From Indioceanicola profundi (lineage in GTDB: Bacteria; Pseudomonadota; Alphaproteobacteria; Azospirillales; Azospirillaceae), in the NCBI RefSeq assembly GCF_003568845.1, contig NZ_CP030127.1:1-64000 (forward strand): DNA of 64,000 nucleotides, given 5' to 3'. The notes beneath the pieces were generated by a model, which made no database searches, was not told the origin of the DNA, and saw nothing but the letters and a program-made list of their open reading frames with translations. Both the position numbers and the translations under genes were made by a program. Of this stretch, positions 43,623 through 52,565 are shown piece after piece; within the stretch, counting starts at the first letter, position 1; each line of letters begins with the position of its first letter.

Positions 43623-46519
43623 CAGTTGTTATTGATCACTGCCAGCGAGGCGGCAGCCAGCGCGATGTCACTCACGATGCTGACGATATCCCGGGTGGTA
43701 TTAAGGAAGCTGAACGGGCTGACGTCTTGGGGAACCACGATGGTGGAGCCAGGCGGAATGAGCACCGACCGTTCAAACCATGCCCCCAACTGCAGCGGCT
43801 GCGACTCGCCGTTCGGGAAGATGATGAACGCGTTGCTCCTGTCAGCCTGATCCGATGGACCTCCCGCGAGCTTCAGGTAGTCGGTCGCCTTCTGGCCCGA
43901 ACGGAACATCACAGCGCCTGGATTCAACACAGCTCCGCTGATGGTGACATGGCTGGGCCGCTTCGGAACCGTCAGGCGGTCACCCGCTTGCAAGATGATA
44001 TCGGCTTCAGGACGGGCGGCCAGCACAACAGGATCGGCCTCGACCACCAGCCGACCAACGGCAGGCTGCGTACGAAGGCGCTGAACCAATGTCTGGAAGA
44101 ACGGCATCGCCGCCGTGATCGAGGCGGCTGTGCTGCCTGAAGTCGCGATCATCGCAGGCAACCCGACCTCGATCTCCTGGGCAACGCGTCGGAAGCCCTC
44201 CTCTTCCGTAAGGCGCACGCTCTCGCGGGTGAAGACGGCGCCATAGGCGTAGGCCTGGGTCGTCAGACCGCCGGCGCGCTGAATCAAATCCGACAGTCGC
44301 TCGCCGCGCCTGATCTCATACCGCCCCGGAAGGGCGACCTCACCTGCCAACTCGACAAAACCACGCTCACGCTCGGAGATGCGCGCGCCCACCCGAACCG
44401 ACTCTCCGGGACCGATCGTCACGGCGGCAGTCTGGTCCACTGCATATCCGCTACGGCGCTGACCCTTCACGTCCATCAGTTCGATGTTGGTCAAGTCGGC
44501 ACTGACAGATAAACCACCCGCGGCCTGAAGAAGATTGTTGAGGTCCGTCCCGGGGGTCACCGGATAAACGCCTGGAACCCGTGCTTCGCCCTGGACTGAG
44601 ACGGCGTATTCAAGAAGGAATGGCAAAAGGTCTGGATGTTGGTCGAAAATCGTCGGACAGGGTTGGACGTTGGCCAATTCCCGCTCGCTGGCAAGACCAG
44701 GCAGGGTCGTCGTTTCACGCTCGCCGGAAAGATCAGGTAGGGCTATCGCATTGCGCCGTCGGGACATGGTCTGGAAGACGACGCTTGAGGCGAAGCGCCC
44801 GCCGGACAGAGCATTGACTTCAGCCAAGGCGCGAAGACCCTCGCACGCGAAGTCGGTCCGAATCGGCATGCCATCCTCAATACTGATCAGGCCGCTTGGC
44901 TGGGCCAGAGAGGCACCGGACCGTTGCGCCCCAGGCTTACGCTGTGTTCCCTCCGACAGGCCCGTAGAGTTTCCCCTTCCAACTTGGTCGGGCGAAACAG
45001 AAGGGTTCGCCTGGATTGTCTGGATACGCGTCCTCTGCTCCGCTGCAGCCACATCGACGCTTGTTGGCGTAACGCCGTTCAGAACAGCCTGCACGTCGGC
45101 CGACGATAGGTAACGAATGTCATTGTGGCTGAAGACCACCAGCGTGTCCCGAGGATGCAGTTGGACATCGATCTCACCGCGGTAGACGCGATTGAGGTCG
45201 ACGGCGGACTTCCGGGTCTGGCGCGTCACCGGATCTTCGGAAATCAGGACCGCCAGTGGGAGATAGGGATTTGACTGCAGGAAGTCCGGGGAGCGAAGCA
45301 ACGTTGACAGGCTCGGATAGCTAGCGACCGACCGCTCGCCCTCGATTTCTACATTGCCTAGGGTCGAAAGTGCGGAAGGTTCCTGAGCTACAACGAGAAT
45401 GTCGCCTGCCTTGACGGCTGCATTCTGGTCCGGGAGAAGCAGAGGGCGGTTGCGGCCAGCCTGGTCGAGCCTGAAGGCCTTAACCTGATTGCCAACGGTG
45501 CGGATGGGACCGCCGGCAATCTTCATCGCCTCAGCCAGAGTTATCTCATCGGTGCCGGGGGGCAGTTCGAACACGCCGCCACGCACGACATCGCCGGTCA
45601 CAGCCATTGTTTGCCCGATGGTATTGACGATGATCTGATCGCCGTCCTGAAGGCGCACGTCGCCAAGCGGTCGCGCGTTGATCAGAAGATCGTAAAGATC
45701 GACCCGTATCCGCTGTCCATTGCGAATGATCGAGATATTGCGGAGCGTTCCACTCGGAAGAATGCCGCGCGCCCGGTGAAGCGCCTCCATCAGAGACGAG
45801 AAACTCGTCAACCGGATCAGGCCAGGATCTCTGACCTCGCCGCCGACAATAACGCTGATACTCCGGATCGACCCGATGGATGCAAAAACATCCGTCCCCA
45901 CATAGGCCGAGGCAACGCGAGCCCGCAAGTCAGCCTCGAAATCACCGAAGGAGCGGCCCGCAGCGGGGATCGGCGGCATATCTTCAAGCAGAACGCGGCC
46001 TTCCCGGTCAACCCGGACCGGGGTCGATCGGTTCACCTGCCCGCGCAGTGTGATGATGAGTTCATCCCCGATGCCAAGGACATAATCCGCTGGAACAGCG
46101 CCGTTCACAAGCAGATTGCGGTCCTGGAGGTCGGAACCGGTTGGAATTGCGGAACCCGTGAAGGAATAGCCGAACTGCCGGACTTCCATGCCGATCCGTG
46201 CGGTGTAGTCGCGTTCGATGGAAGACAGCTCGATCCGCGAGTTAGCAGCATCCCAGACCTCCTGCTCAGAAGCATTATCCTGCTGCTCACTGGGATGCAA
46301 ATTCCGGCGGGCATTGTCCAAGGCGTTCTGGTCTGTTCGTCCAACCTGTTGGAGCTGGCTTCTCAGCACGTCGGGGATCGCGTTGAGATCCATGTTCCCC
46401 GTTGGAAGCGTTACCGTCTGAGCCGCCGCCGGGCCAACGCTGACAGCCAGGAGAACGCATGCTATACGAACCCCGGCAGCCGTCTGAACAAGCGCGGCTG
46501 GACGACGGATAATCGGCAT
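43622..46519 (-). CDS. Large polysaccharide export protein with multiple SLBB domains (Wza/GfcE-like)
   Basis: I prefer the ATG at 46519 because a GGGGAT ribosome-binding site precedes it; this gives 965 residues, far longer than Wza (about 380). A signal peptide (about residues 1-34) has no lipobox Cys. A Poly_export domain (about residues 170-260, with YVLGIGDELIITLRGQVN) is followed by several SLBB-type repeats, for example GGEVRDPGLIRLTSFSSLMEALHRAGG-like blocks near 290, 385, 700, 780 and 890. The end is an amphipathic helix (about residues 940-965). It probably forms the periplasmic and outer-membrane conduit with YjbH and YjbF, and the extra repeats may replace YjbG/GfcC. Confidence 0.85.
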   Translation of the reverse strand: MPIIRRPAALVQTAAGVRIACVLLAVSVGPAAAQTVTLPTGNMDLNAIPDVLRSQLQQVGRTDQNALDNARRNLHPSEQQDNASEQEVWDAANSRIELSSIERDYTARIGMEVRQFGYSFTGSAIPTGSDLQDRNLLVNGAVPADYVLGIGDELIITLRGQVNRSTPVRVDREGRVLLEDMPPIPAAGRSFGDFEADLRARVASAYVGTDVFASIGSIRSISVIVGGEVRDPGLIRLTSFSSLMEALHRARGILPSGTLRNISIIRNGQRIRVDLYDLLINARPLGDVRLQDGDQIIVNTIGQTMAVTGDVVRGGVFELPPGTDEITLAEAMKIAGGPIRTVGNQVKAFRLDQAGRNRPLLLPDQNAAVKAGDILVVAQEPSALSTLGNVEIEGERSVASYPSLSTLLRSPDFLQSNPYLPLAVLISEDPVTRQTRKSAVDLNRVYRGEIDVQLHPRDTLVVFSHNDIRYLSSADVQAVLNGVTPTSVDVAAAEQRTRIQTIQANPSVSPDQVGRGNSTGLSEGTQRKPGAQRSGASLAQPSGLISIEDGMPIRTDFACEGLRALAEVNALSGGRFASSVVFQTMSRRRNAIALPDLSGERETTTLPGLASERELANVQPCPTIFDQHPDLLPFLLEYAVSVQGEARVPGVYPVTPGTDLNNLLQAAGGLSVSADLTNIELMDVKGQRRSGYAVDQTAAVTIGPGESVRVGARISERERGFVELAGEVALPGRYEIRRGERLSDLIQRAGGLTTQAYAYGAVFTRESVRLTEEEGFRRVAQEIEVGLPAMIATSGSTAASITAAMPFFQTLVQRLRTQPAVGRLVVEADPVVLAARPEADIILQAGDRLTVPKRPSHVTISGAVLNPGAVMFRSGQKATDYLKLAGGPSDQADRSNAFIIFPNGESQPLQLGAWFERSVLIPPGSTIVVPQDVSPFSFLNTTRDIVSIVSDIALAAASLAVINNN

Positions 46520-46529
46520 CAAAATCCCC

Positions 46530-47210
46530 ATGATTGAAAACTCACACCTACGCAGACCAATTGCACGTGGGCGCGCCGCCGTGCTGTGCCTGGTGACTTT
46601 GGCACTGTCCGGATGCGGACTGGTTAACACCGAATCGCCCTTCTGGGCAACGGTTGCCGCGATCCGTGGCGGCAGCGACACCAGCCCGCCTGTGGACCGA
46701 GCACATGTGGACAATCTGCCCTATGCATCCATGCTCGCGTGGTTCGACGATACGAAGCCATCGTTCATCGTACTTGGTCAGGTTCAGAACGGGCGTCTTT
46801 TCTGGTATTCGGCAGGTCAGCAGGTCATCGTAACCAGAGGGCCGTATGTGATTCAGACCGCCGGGCTTGGTCGAGACCTGACCGCTGTACAATTCACTAA
46901 GGGCAGTGTGGAAAGCCCGCTCAATCTGATTGGGCAGGAAAGACAGCGGAGCCTCGATGCTCGAGGCGAAGGGCGGTTCGCCTGGGAGTTGCGGTGCACC
47001 TACAGCAGCGCTGGCCGGGAGAACGTAGTTATTCTCGAGCGGCCAATGGAACTGTCGAAGGTGCGGGAAACCTGCCAGCAAACCGAGGGGAAGCCGATCG
47101 AGAACACCTACTGGGGAGATCCCCAGACAGGACTCATCTGGAAGTCGCAGCAGGTTCTCCTCCCCGGAATGGCGCCGCTGAATATTGAAATTCTGAAGCC
47201 CTTCGGCTGA
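46530..47210 (+). CDS. YjbF/GfcB-like lipoprotein
   Basis: The 226-residue protein has a lipoprotein signal with the lipobox LALSGC (Cys about residue 29) and then a mostly beta domain with MLAWFDDTKPSFIVLGQVQ, ending in the family-like PLNIEILKPFG. YjbF and GfcB lipoproteins accompany YjbH in exopolysaccharide and group 4 capsule operons. Its ATG at 46530 is only 10 bases from that of the divergent export gene (46519), so promoters must lie inside the neighbouring coding sequence. A later GTG start that shortens the signal is possible, because no good ribosome-binding site precedes 46530. Confidence 0.75.
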   Translation: MIENSHLRRPIARGRAAVLCLVTLALSGCGLVNTESPFWATVAAIRGGSDTSPPVDRAHVDNLPYASMLAWFDDTKPSFIVLGQVQNGRLFWYSAGQQVIVTRGPYVIQTAGLGRDLTAVQFTKGSVESPLNLIGQERQRSLDARGEGRFAWELRCTYSSAGRENVVILERPMELSKVRETCQQTEGKPIENTYWGDPQTGLIWKSQQVLLPGMAPLNIEILKPFG

Positions 47211-47320
47211 TGCGACGAAGCATGCGTTTATCCGGTCCTAAGCTATAAATCCAGCCTGTGGCCTCGGATAAATCGGGGTACGCGGGCGTGGTCGGCATTT
47301 CCATCGACCAACCACAAAAA

Positions 47321-47346
47321 AGGGCCGGCGATCCGCCGGCCCTTTC
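47321..47346. terminator. Bidirectional intrinsic terminator between yjbF-like and yjbE-like genes
   Basis: AGGGCCGGCG, loop ATC, CGCCGGCCCT makes a perfect 10-bp stem at 47321-47343, with an A-run on the left and TTTC on the right. It sits between two convergent genes, so it can end both transcripts. Confidence 0.75.
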
Positions 47347-47367
47347 GAACTCAATCGAGTATTACGG

Positions 47368-47679
47368 TCAGCGGGTGCTGGTAGCCGTGCTGGTGCTGGT
47401 GCTGGTGCTGGTGCCCGGCGTAGTGGGCGGCGTTACAGGCCCCACATCGTCGTCGCTGTCACCACCAGCGGCAATGGCGGCGGCAATACCGGCCGCAAGC
47501 GCGACGCCGCCGACAACGGCAACGGTGGAAAGGGTGCCAGCGCCGAGCCCGGCAGCAGAACCGCTTCCAGCCGGCTGGCCGGTTCCGGCGCCAGCACCGG
47601 CGCCCTGCGCGGTCTGGGCAGACGCCATGGCAGGCGCAATGGCCAGCGCGAGCGCAACAAACAGGGTCGTGGATTTCAT
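47368..47679 (-). CDS. Small secreted YjbE/GfcA-like protein (paralogue B)
   Basis: The ATG at 47679 follows GAAGGAAAATC and gives 103 residues. The layout is the same as the proteins at 5385 and 54764: signal peptide (cleavage near ASAQ), Gly-rich linker with TGQPAGSGSAAG, hydrophobic Ala/Gly segment (about residues 50-70), GGDSDDD acidic patch and a tail TSTSTSTATSTR. The tail is encoded by a hexamer repeat of (GCTGGT) on the plus strand. It lies beside the yjbF-like gene in the export module, as in the yjbEFGH and gfcABCD operons, but is convergent to it rather than co-linear. Confidence 0.65.
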   Translation of the reverse strand: MKSTTLFVALALAIAPAMASAQTAQGAGAGAGTGQPAGSGSAAGLGAGTLSTVAVVGGVALAAGIAAAIAAGGDSDDDVGPVTPPTTPGTSTSTSTSTATSTR

Positions 47680-48061
47680 TGCGATTTTCCTTCGTAACGT
47701 CCAATCAGGGTAGCGTTGCCGCAGGTGGACAACGGCGCATCTCAGCCAAGCCCTAGCGCGCCCGTCAGGGTTAGGCCCTCCATCTATACTACCACCTGCA
47801 CAAGGAGCAAAGCTCTCTTTTATTGCAGATGTTTGGGTCTTCTCACGGTGTGGCCGTGAGGTGACTCCGTCCAGCGATGTCACTGTTCCACCCCATGCCT
47901 ACTCTGTACCCGCGGCTTGCTGCTGCCGGTACAGCCGAAAGGGTTGCGGATGGGGTGATTCAGTGACATGCGGGGTGGTGATGCTCAGTGGTGGCGTTGG
48001 AATGGTGACACAGGCAAATATCGGATCCAGAAGCATTTTTCTGGGTTGGAATACCTGTGCT

Positions 48062-48092
48062 AGCTGTGTCTAAGAGACAGATCGGAGGGGCA
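48062..48092. other. Tn5 mosaic-end-like sequence followed by adapter-like bases
   Basis: AGCTGTGTCTAAGAGACAG at 48062-48080 differs from the 19-base Tn5/Nextera mosaic end at two positions. It runs into ATCGGAGGGGCA, which resembles the start of an Illumina adapter with two differences. It could be a transposon-end relic or library adapter trapped in the assembly. Confidence 0.4.
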
Positions 48093-48876
48093 GTAGGATG
48101 GGGGGCCTATTCAGGACTCCCTGCCTTGCTGCTGTGCAGGGCAATGCGCTGAAAACACGCCAGCAGGAATGTCAACGTTCCCCCTCCGGCTCGATCCGAC
48201 AGTGAGGAACAGCCCCGTGGCGTTGAGCCAAGTTTAATCGGACAAGCGGCTGGCACTCATATTCATATAGTGCCGATTCGGAATCGGTCTGGTGAGCTGG
48301 CTTGGCATCGTGAGGTCCGAATCACAACGGTCAGGTCCAATCACAATAATGTCCATCGGACGGTGCCCCCGGAGTCAGGGAGCCTTTGCCCTGAATGTGA
48401 GCAGACCGATTCGCACCAGCGGAAAGCTGTCGAGTCGAGAGGGGTGGAACAGGGACATGCGACCGTCACCCAATCGCCTTCCGCGAAGCTTGTCGAGGAC
48501 CTGTTCGGGGTTTCGGTGACATGCGGTCAGGGGAGAGCGTTCCACAGTGCGGGACAGGCCCTATGAAGCAAAATGCACCATAAACTATTGGAATCACGCG
48601 AAGTTCTTGAGTGTGTTCGGTTCGGTCCAATCCCTGCGCGGACTTAGACTCACGCGTAGAGTCCGGCCTGAATCCCTGTTAGGAGCAGTTAGAGAATTAA
48701 CGGGTTTTACCGTTATAGGTCCGAAAAGACGTTCTAAATCAGTAGCTTGAAGCGATTTGCGTTTCCAATCCAACGCGCTTTCGTCCTTGATCCAACGAGG
48801 CAGCGTGCCTGAAACCCCGAACTGAGGTGGCTGATGGAACGGATCGCTGTCCCTGATCCAACAAGGCAGGAATCTA

Positions 48877-49010
48877 CGTCGCCGTTCCAACGATTCTGGC
48901 GGAGTCCCTCGAAGAACCGCTGAATCCGGGCCCTCGGTCGAGCGACGTCACCGTTCCAACGAAATCCGGTCGCTGTTCCCCCAATGCCATGTCACCGTTC
49001 CCCCGAATCC
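48877..49010 (+). repeat. Cluster of directly repeated iteron-like motifs
   Basis: Four same-strand copies: ACGTCGCCGTTCCAACGA (48877), ACGTCACCGTTCCAACGAA (48945), GGTCGCTGTTCCCCCAATG (48969) and ATGTCACCGTTCCCCCGAA (48989). The shared core is GTC-CTGTTCC or GTCACCGTTCC. An inverted copy lies at 49152-49170. Confidence 0.6.
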
Positions 49011-49334
49011 TCGGCCTGGAATGCCGCTTGCCGCCGTAATCCGACCCCCAAATCTTCGTTGTTACGGTGACATCGGCACAATCGCTTGTGGACTCACCTG
49101 GGAAGCTCCCGCCTAATGCCCTTCAGCACAGCGTCGGCGGAATGCTCTGGTCGTTGGAACGGTGACGTTCGCGGCCCTGCTCCTTCTGGCTCTGTGCGGA
49201 CTGCTGATCCGGCCCAGCTGCGAGGCACCATCCCTGGCTGCTTCTGGGCCGTATCGACCCGGCGTTCCGACCATGCCGTCACGCATGGTCCAGGCGTCGG
49301 CGCCATGTGGTCGGGACTTCGTTGGATGGGTGAC

Positions 49335-50234
49335 ATGAGCAGAGCCGTGGAACAGGCGCATCAGTTATCGCTCCTCGACAGCCCCCTGATCGGGAGCGTG
49401 AAGAATGAGCGCTCGATCATGGTCTACAACTTCTTCGCTCTGACGAAGGAGAAGCGGGTGGACCCGATCCGCTATAGCGATGGCAAGGTCGCGATCGAGG
49501 TGAAGGGCACGGATGCCGGCATCGCCACGATCTACGATAAGGAATTCCTGATCTATGTCGCCTCGCTGATGGTCGACAAGATGAACCGGGGGGAGCCGGT
49601 CAGTCAGGTGTTCAGCTTCTCCGGCCATGATTTCTTCCGGGTCTGCCGGGTCTCGGCCGGCGGAAAGAGCTATGACCGGATATCCGGGGCGCTGGAGCGT
49701 CTGCAGGGTACGCAGATCAAGACCAACATCGAGACCGGAGGCGAGGGCACGGACGAGTGGTTCAGCTGGCTGAAGTCCGCCAAGGCCGAGTACCGGAAGA
49801 ACGCCAAAGGTGAGCGGGTCCTGAAGCGCATTACGGTGGAGCTGTGCGACTGGCTTTACCGTGCCATCCTGAAGGACAACAGGATGCTGACCTATGACCC
49901 GGCATATTTCGATCTGCCCCCCATGGAAAAGCGGCTCTATGAGATGGCCCGCGCCCATTGCGGCAACCAGCCGGGCTTCAAAATCAATCTGGAGAAGCTG
50001 CGCCTGCGCGTGGGGGCCGAAACGGATCTGCGGCAGTTCCGCTACAAGCTGGCCAAGATCGCCGAGAAGAAGAACCCGCTGCCGGAATACGGCTTCAAGC
50101 TGGTCAACGATCCTAACAGCGATGGAGCGGTGAAGGGGCAGCGCACCGTGCTGAAGAAGATCATGGTGGTCTTCTGGCGTTTGGACCGCTGGCGGGAATA
50201 CGATGTCGGTCGTTTTGAGATGCTGGAGGACTGA
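49335..50234 (+). CDS. Plasmid-type replication initiator (RPA/RepA family)
   Basis: I place the start at the ATG at 49335 (299 residues); an ATG three codons earlier (49326) is also possible, and the longer upstream frame overlaps iteron-like DNA. The sequence SLIGSVKNERSIMVYNFFALTK, then a helix-rich body with VSAGGKSYDRISGALERLQGTQIKTN and ITVELCDWLYRAILKDNRML, matches the replication initiator protein A family found on many alphaproteobacterial plasmids and chromids. These are winged-helix proteins that bind iterons at the origin. The iteron-rich region directly upstream supports this. No parA, parB or repB gene is next to it; downstream is a polysaccharide epimerase gene on the other strand. 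Confidence 0.85.
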   Translation: MSRAVEQAHQLSLLDSPLIGSVKNERSIMVYNFFALTKEKRVDPIRYSDGKVAIEVKGTDAGIATIYDKEFLIYVASLMVDKMNRGEPVSQVFSFSGHDFFRVCRVSAGGKSYDRISGALERLQGTQIKTNIETGGEGTDEWFSWLKSAKAEYRKNAKGERVLKRITVELCDWLYRAILKDNRMLTYDPAYFDLPPMEKRLYEMARAHCGNQPGFKINLEKLRLRVGAETDLRQFRYKLAKIAEKKNPLPEYGFKLVNDPNSDGAVKGQRTVLKKIMVVFWRLDRWREYDVGRFEMLED

Positions 50235-50261
50235 GGGGCGGGTCTGCGCTGTCGTAGCAGC

Positions 50262-51284
50262 TCAGACCTTGTAGTGGTCGCGGTACCAGCGCACGAACCG
50301 TTCGACGCCGAGCTCGATCGGCGTCGAGGGTGAAAAGCCGACATCGCGGGCAAGATCGCTGATATCGGCATAGGTGGCGGGAACGTCGCCTAGCTGCATC
50401 GGAAGCATCACCTTCTTCGCCTTGCGTCCGACGCAGCGCTCAATCAATTCAATCAGATGCATGAGTTCCACCGGCTGGTTATTGCCGATGTTGTAGATGC
50501 GGTAAGGCGCGCTGCTGGCGCCAGGATCGGGACGGCCGCCTGACCAGTCCGGATCGGGCTGCGCTACATGGTCCGCCACCCGCACCACACCTTCCGTGAT
50601 GTCGTCGATATAGGTGAAATCGCGCCGCATGCGGCCTTCGTTGAACACCTGGATCGGCTCACCTTCCAGAATAGCCTTGGTGAACAGGAACATCGCCATG
50701 TCCGGCCGGCCCCAGGGGCCATATACCGTGAAGAAGCGGAGCCCCGTCGTCGGTAGGCGGAAGATGTGGCTGTAGCTGTGTGCCATCAGTTCGTTCGCCT
50801 TCTTACTGGCGGCGTACAGGCTGACGGGGTGGTCGACATTGTGGTGGACGGAGAAGGGCATCTCCGTATTGGCACCGTAGACGGAGCTGGATGAAGCATA
50901 GACGAGATGCTGGACCGCGTGATGGCGGCAGCCCTCGAGAATGTTCAGGAAGCCGGTGAGGTTGGCATCCGCATAGGCATGGGGATTGATGAGGGAATAG
51001 CGAACGCCGGCCTGTGCAGCCAGATGGATCACCTTCCCTGGGCGGACCCTCCCGAACAGGGCGGCCATGCTCTCACGGTCGGCCAGGTCCACGCGCTGGA
51101 ACTCGAAGCCGTCCTGCCCCTCCAGCAGGGCGAGCCGGGCCTGCTTCAGCGCCACGCTGTAATAGTCATTGATATTGTCGATGCCGACGACCTGGCAGCC
51201 CCGATCAAGAAGCCGTTGGGCGACATGGTAACCGATAAAGCCTGCAACGCCGGTGACGAGTACGGGACTGGATTGGAGAGGCAT
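50262..51284 (-). CDS. UDP-glucuronate 4-epimerase-like SDR
   Basis: The ATG at 51284 gives 340 residues. Motifs are [15 protein letters not shown] (about residues 11-25), [15 protein letters not shown] and the Tyr-Lys pair in YAASKKANE, with [20 protein letters not shown] as in the CapI/LspL group that interconverts UDP-glucuronate and UDP-galacturonate. No UDP-glucose dehydrogenase gene is visible in the window, so the precursor would have to come from elsewhere. It is the last gene of a minus-strand run with gmhB, gmhA, rmlA2 and rmlB2, separated from gmhB by about 155 bases. Confidence 0.85.
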   Translation of the reverse strand: MPLQSSPVLVTGVAGFIGYHVAQRLLDRGCQVVGIDNINDYYSVALKQARLALLEGQDGFEFQRVDLADRESMAALFGRVRPGKVIHLAAQAGVRYSLINPHAYADANLTGFLNILEGCRHHAVQHLVYASSSSVYGANTEMPFSVHHNVDHPVSLYAASKKANELMAHSYSHIFRLPTTGLRFFTVYGPWGRPDMAMFLFTKAILEGEPIQVFNEGRMRRDFTYIDDITEGVVRVADHVAQPDPDWSGGRPDPGASSAPYRIYNIGNNQPVELMHLIELIERCVGRKAKKVMLPMQLGDVPATYADISDLARDVGFSPSTPIELGVERFVRWYRDHYKV

Positions 51285-51438
51285 CGCACATTTCCGATTT
51301 CCGCGGCAGGGAACGGCCGTGTAGAGGATCGGAGCCACTATTAGCGGCTAGCCCCCGGTGCGTCGATGGTGTTTCTGGCAGTGCAGCGTGCCGGACGGCT
51401 AGTCCGGACGCTGCCAGCAACTCCCGAAAGTGGTGGCA

Positions 51439-51963
51439 TCAAACGCCGGTCCCAAGCAGCATTCGAACGGTCGTGTCGAGGTTTCCGCCCCTGAAGAGAT
51501 GTCCGGGAATGCCGGCGGCCTCCGCCGCCGCGAGGTCGGACGGCTTATCGCCAATCAGGAAACTTCGTCCAAGGTCCACCGGCCAGCGCCGCATCAGGTC
51601 GAGCAGCATTCCAGGCTTCGGCTTGCGGCAGGAGCAGTCCAAACGATAGCGGGACAGAGCAGCTTCTGGGTGGTGCGGGCAGTAGCGCCAGTCATCCACC
51701 CGTGCCTCCTGGCTGGCGAGTTCAGTCTCCATCCAGCGGTGCAGGGAAACGACGTCCGTTTCCGGAAAGTAACCCCGCCCGACGCCGGACTGGTTGGTGA
51801 CGACGAAGACGAAAACGCCGGCCCCGTTCAGGCGCCGAACCGCTTCCGCGGCACCGGGAATCCAGGCGACCTGGTCCGGCCGGTGCGGATAGCCCGTGTC
51901 CTGTATCAGCACGCCGTCCCGGTCCAGGAAAGCCGCGGGCTTTAGGACCGTACCGCCGCTCAT
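51439..51963 (-). CDS. gmhB: D-glycero-manno-heptose 1,7-bisphosphate phosphatase
   Basis: The 174-residue HAD phosphatase has the nucleophile motif [15 protein letters not shown] (about residues 12-26), [11 protein letters not shown] (about residue 55), the zinc ligands in CPHHPEA and [10 protein letters not shown], and [18 protein letters not shown] (about residue 135). It removes the 7-phosphate in heptose nucleotide synthesis. The GmhA gene overlaps it by four bases (51960-51963). The kinase/nucleotidyltransferase (HldE or HddA/HddC) and the epimerase are not visible here, so the final nucleotide heptose is unknown. Confidence 0.92.
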   Translation of the reverse strand: MSGGTVLKPAAFLDRDGVLIQDTGYPHRPDQVAWIPGAAEAVRRLNGAGVFVFVVTNQSGVGRGYFPETDVVSLHRWMETELASQEARVDDWRYCPHHPEAALSRYRLDCSCRKPKPGMLLDLMRRWPVDLGRSFLIGDKPSDLAAAEAAGIPGHLFRGGNLDTTVRMLLGTGV

Positions 51964-52535
51964 GCGAGGTCCGCTTCGACCAGTTCGCAGAGCATGTGCC
52001 CGACGGCGATGTGCATTTCCTGAATGCGCGGCGTGTGGGCGGAGGGAACGCGCAGGCAGACATCGCAGAGGTCCGCCATCCGCCCGCCGGAAGAGCCGGT
52101 CAATCCGATCGTAACAATGCCGATCTCACGCGCCGCCTGCACCGCCTGCAGAATATTGGGGCTGTTCCCGCTGGTGGAGATGGTGACCAGCACGTCGCCC
52201 GGACGGCCCAACCCCTGGACCTGCCGGGAGAATACCTCGTCGAACCCAAAGTCATTGGCTATGGCGGTCAGGGCCGAGCTATCGGTAGTCAGCGCTATCG
52301 CTGGGAGGGCCCTGCGGTTCACGAGATAGCGGCCCAGAAGCTCGGCCGCCAGATGCTGCGCGTCGGCAGCCGAACCGCCGTTGCCGCAAAACATGATCTT
52401 GTCGCCAGCGCGGATGGCGGCTGACATGCGGGCGGCCAGATCGGCAACAAGGCCCGCCTGTTCGGCAAGCGCTGTGAAATTCTCTGCCGATTGGAGCAGG
52501 CTCCGCCGGATGAGGTCTGTGGGTGTGTTCGGCAT
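51960..52535 (-). CDS. gmhA: Sedoheptulose-7-phosphate isomerase
   Basis: The 191-residue SIS-domain protein has [27 protein letters not shown] (about residues 43-69), [20 protein letters not shown] and [16 protein letters not shown], followed by the conserved [17 protein letters not shown] end with His and Glu catalytic residues. It makes D-glycero-D-manno-heptose-7-phosphate. It is translationally coupled to gmhB, and the rmlA2 pseudogene ends 30 bases upstream. The pair supplies heptose for LPS core or for a surface polymer. Confidence 0.94.
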   Translation of the reverse strand: MPNTPTDLIRRSLLQSAENFTALAEQAGLVADLAARMSAAIRAGDKIMFCGNGGSAADAQHLAAELLGRYLVNRRALPAIALTTDSSALTAIANDFGFDEVFSRQVQGLGRPGDVLVTISTSGNSPNILQAVQAAREIGIVTIGLTGSSGGRMADLCDVCLRVPSAHTPRIQEMHIAVGHMLCELVEADLA

Positions 52536-52565
52536 TTCGATCCCTGCTGGAGAGCCGGTCGCGCG

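Larger units (their letters stand above)
47880..49325. other. Iteron-rich replication origin region
   Basis: About 1.4 kb without convincing genes lies upstream of the RepA-like gene. It contains many partial copies of a GTCACCGTTCCAACG-like motif in both orientations: 47879, 47993 (reverse), 48169, 48877, 48945, 48969, 48989, 49061 (reverse) and 49152 (reverse). A related pair, GTCCTTGATCCAACGAGGCAG near 48783 and GTCCCTGATCCAACAAGGCAG near 48848, and a 14-base direct repeat AGGTCC(G)AATCACAA at 48313 and 48333 are also present. An AT-rich stretch is seen at 48690-48750. This is the expected make-up of an iteron-controlled origin, but no DnaA box was recognised. Confidence 0.65.

Noticed and set aside
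47861-48890. Several short open frames within the origin region
   Set aside because: They are below 100 codons, lack ribosome-binding sites and overlap the iteron-like repeats, so I treat the region as non-coding.
48877-49010. The direct repeats as a CRISPR array
   Set aside because: The copies are short and imperfect, spacing is irregular and no cas gene is present; iterons explain them better.
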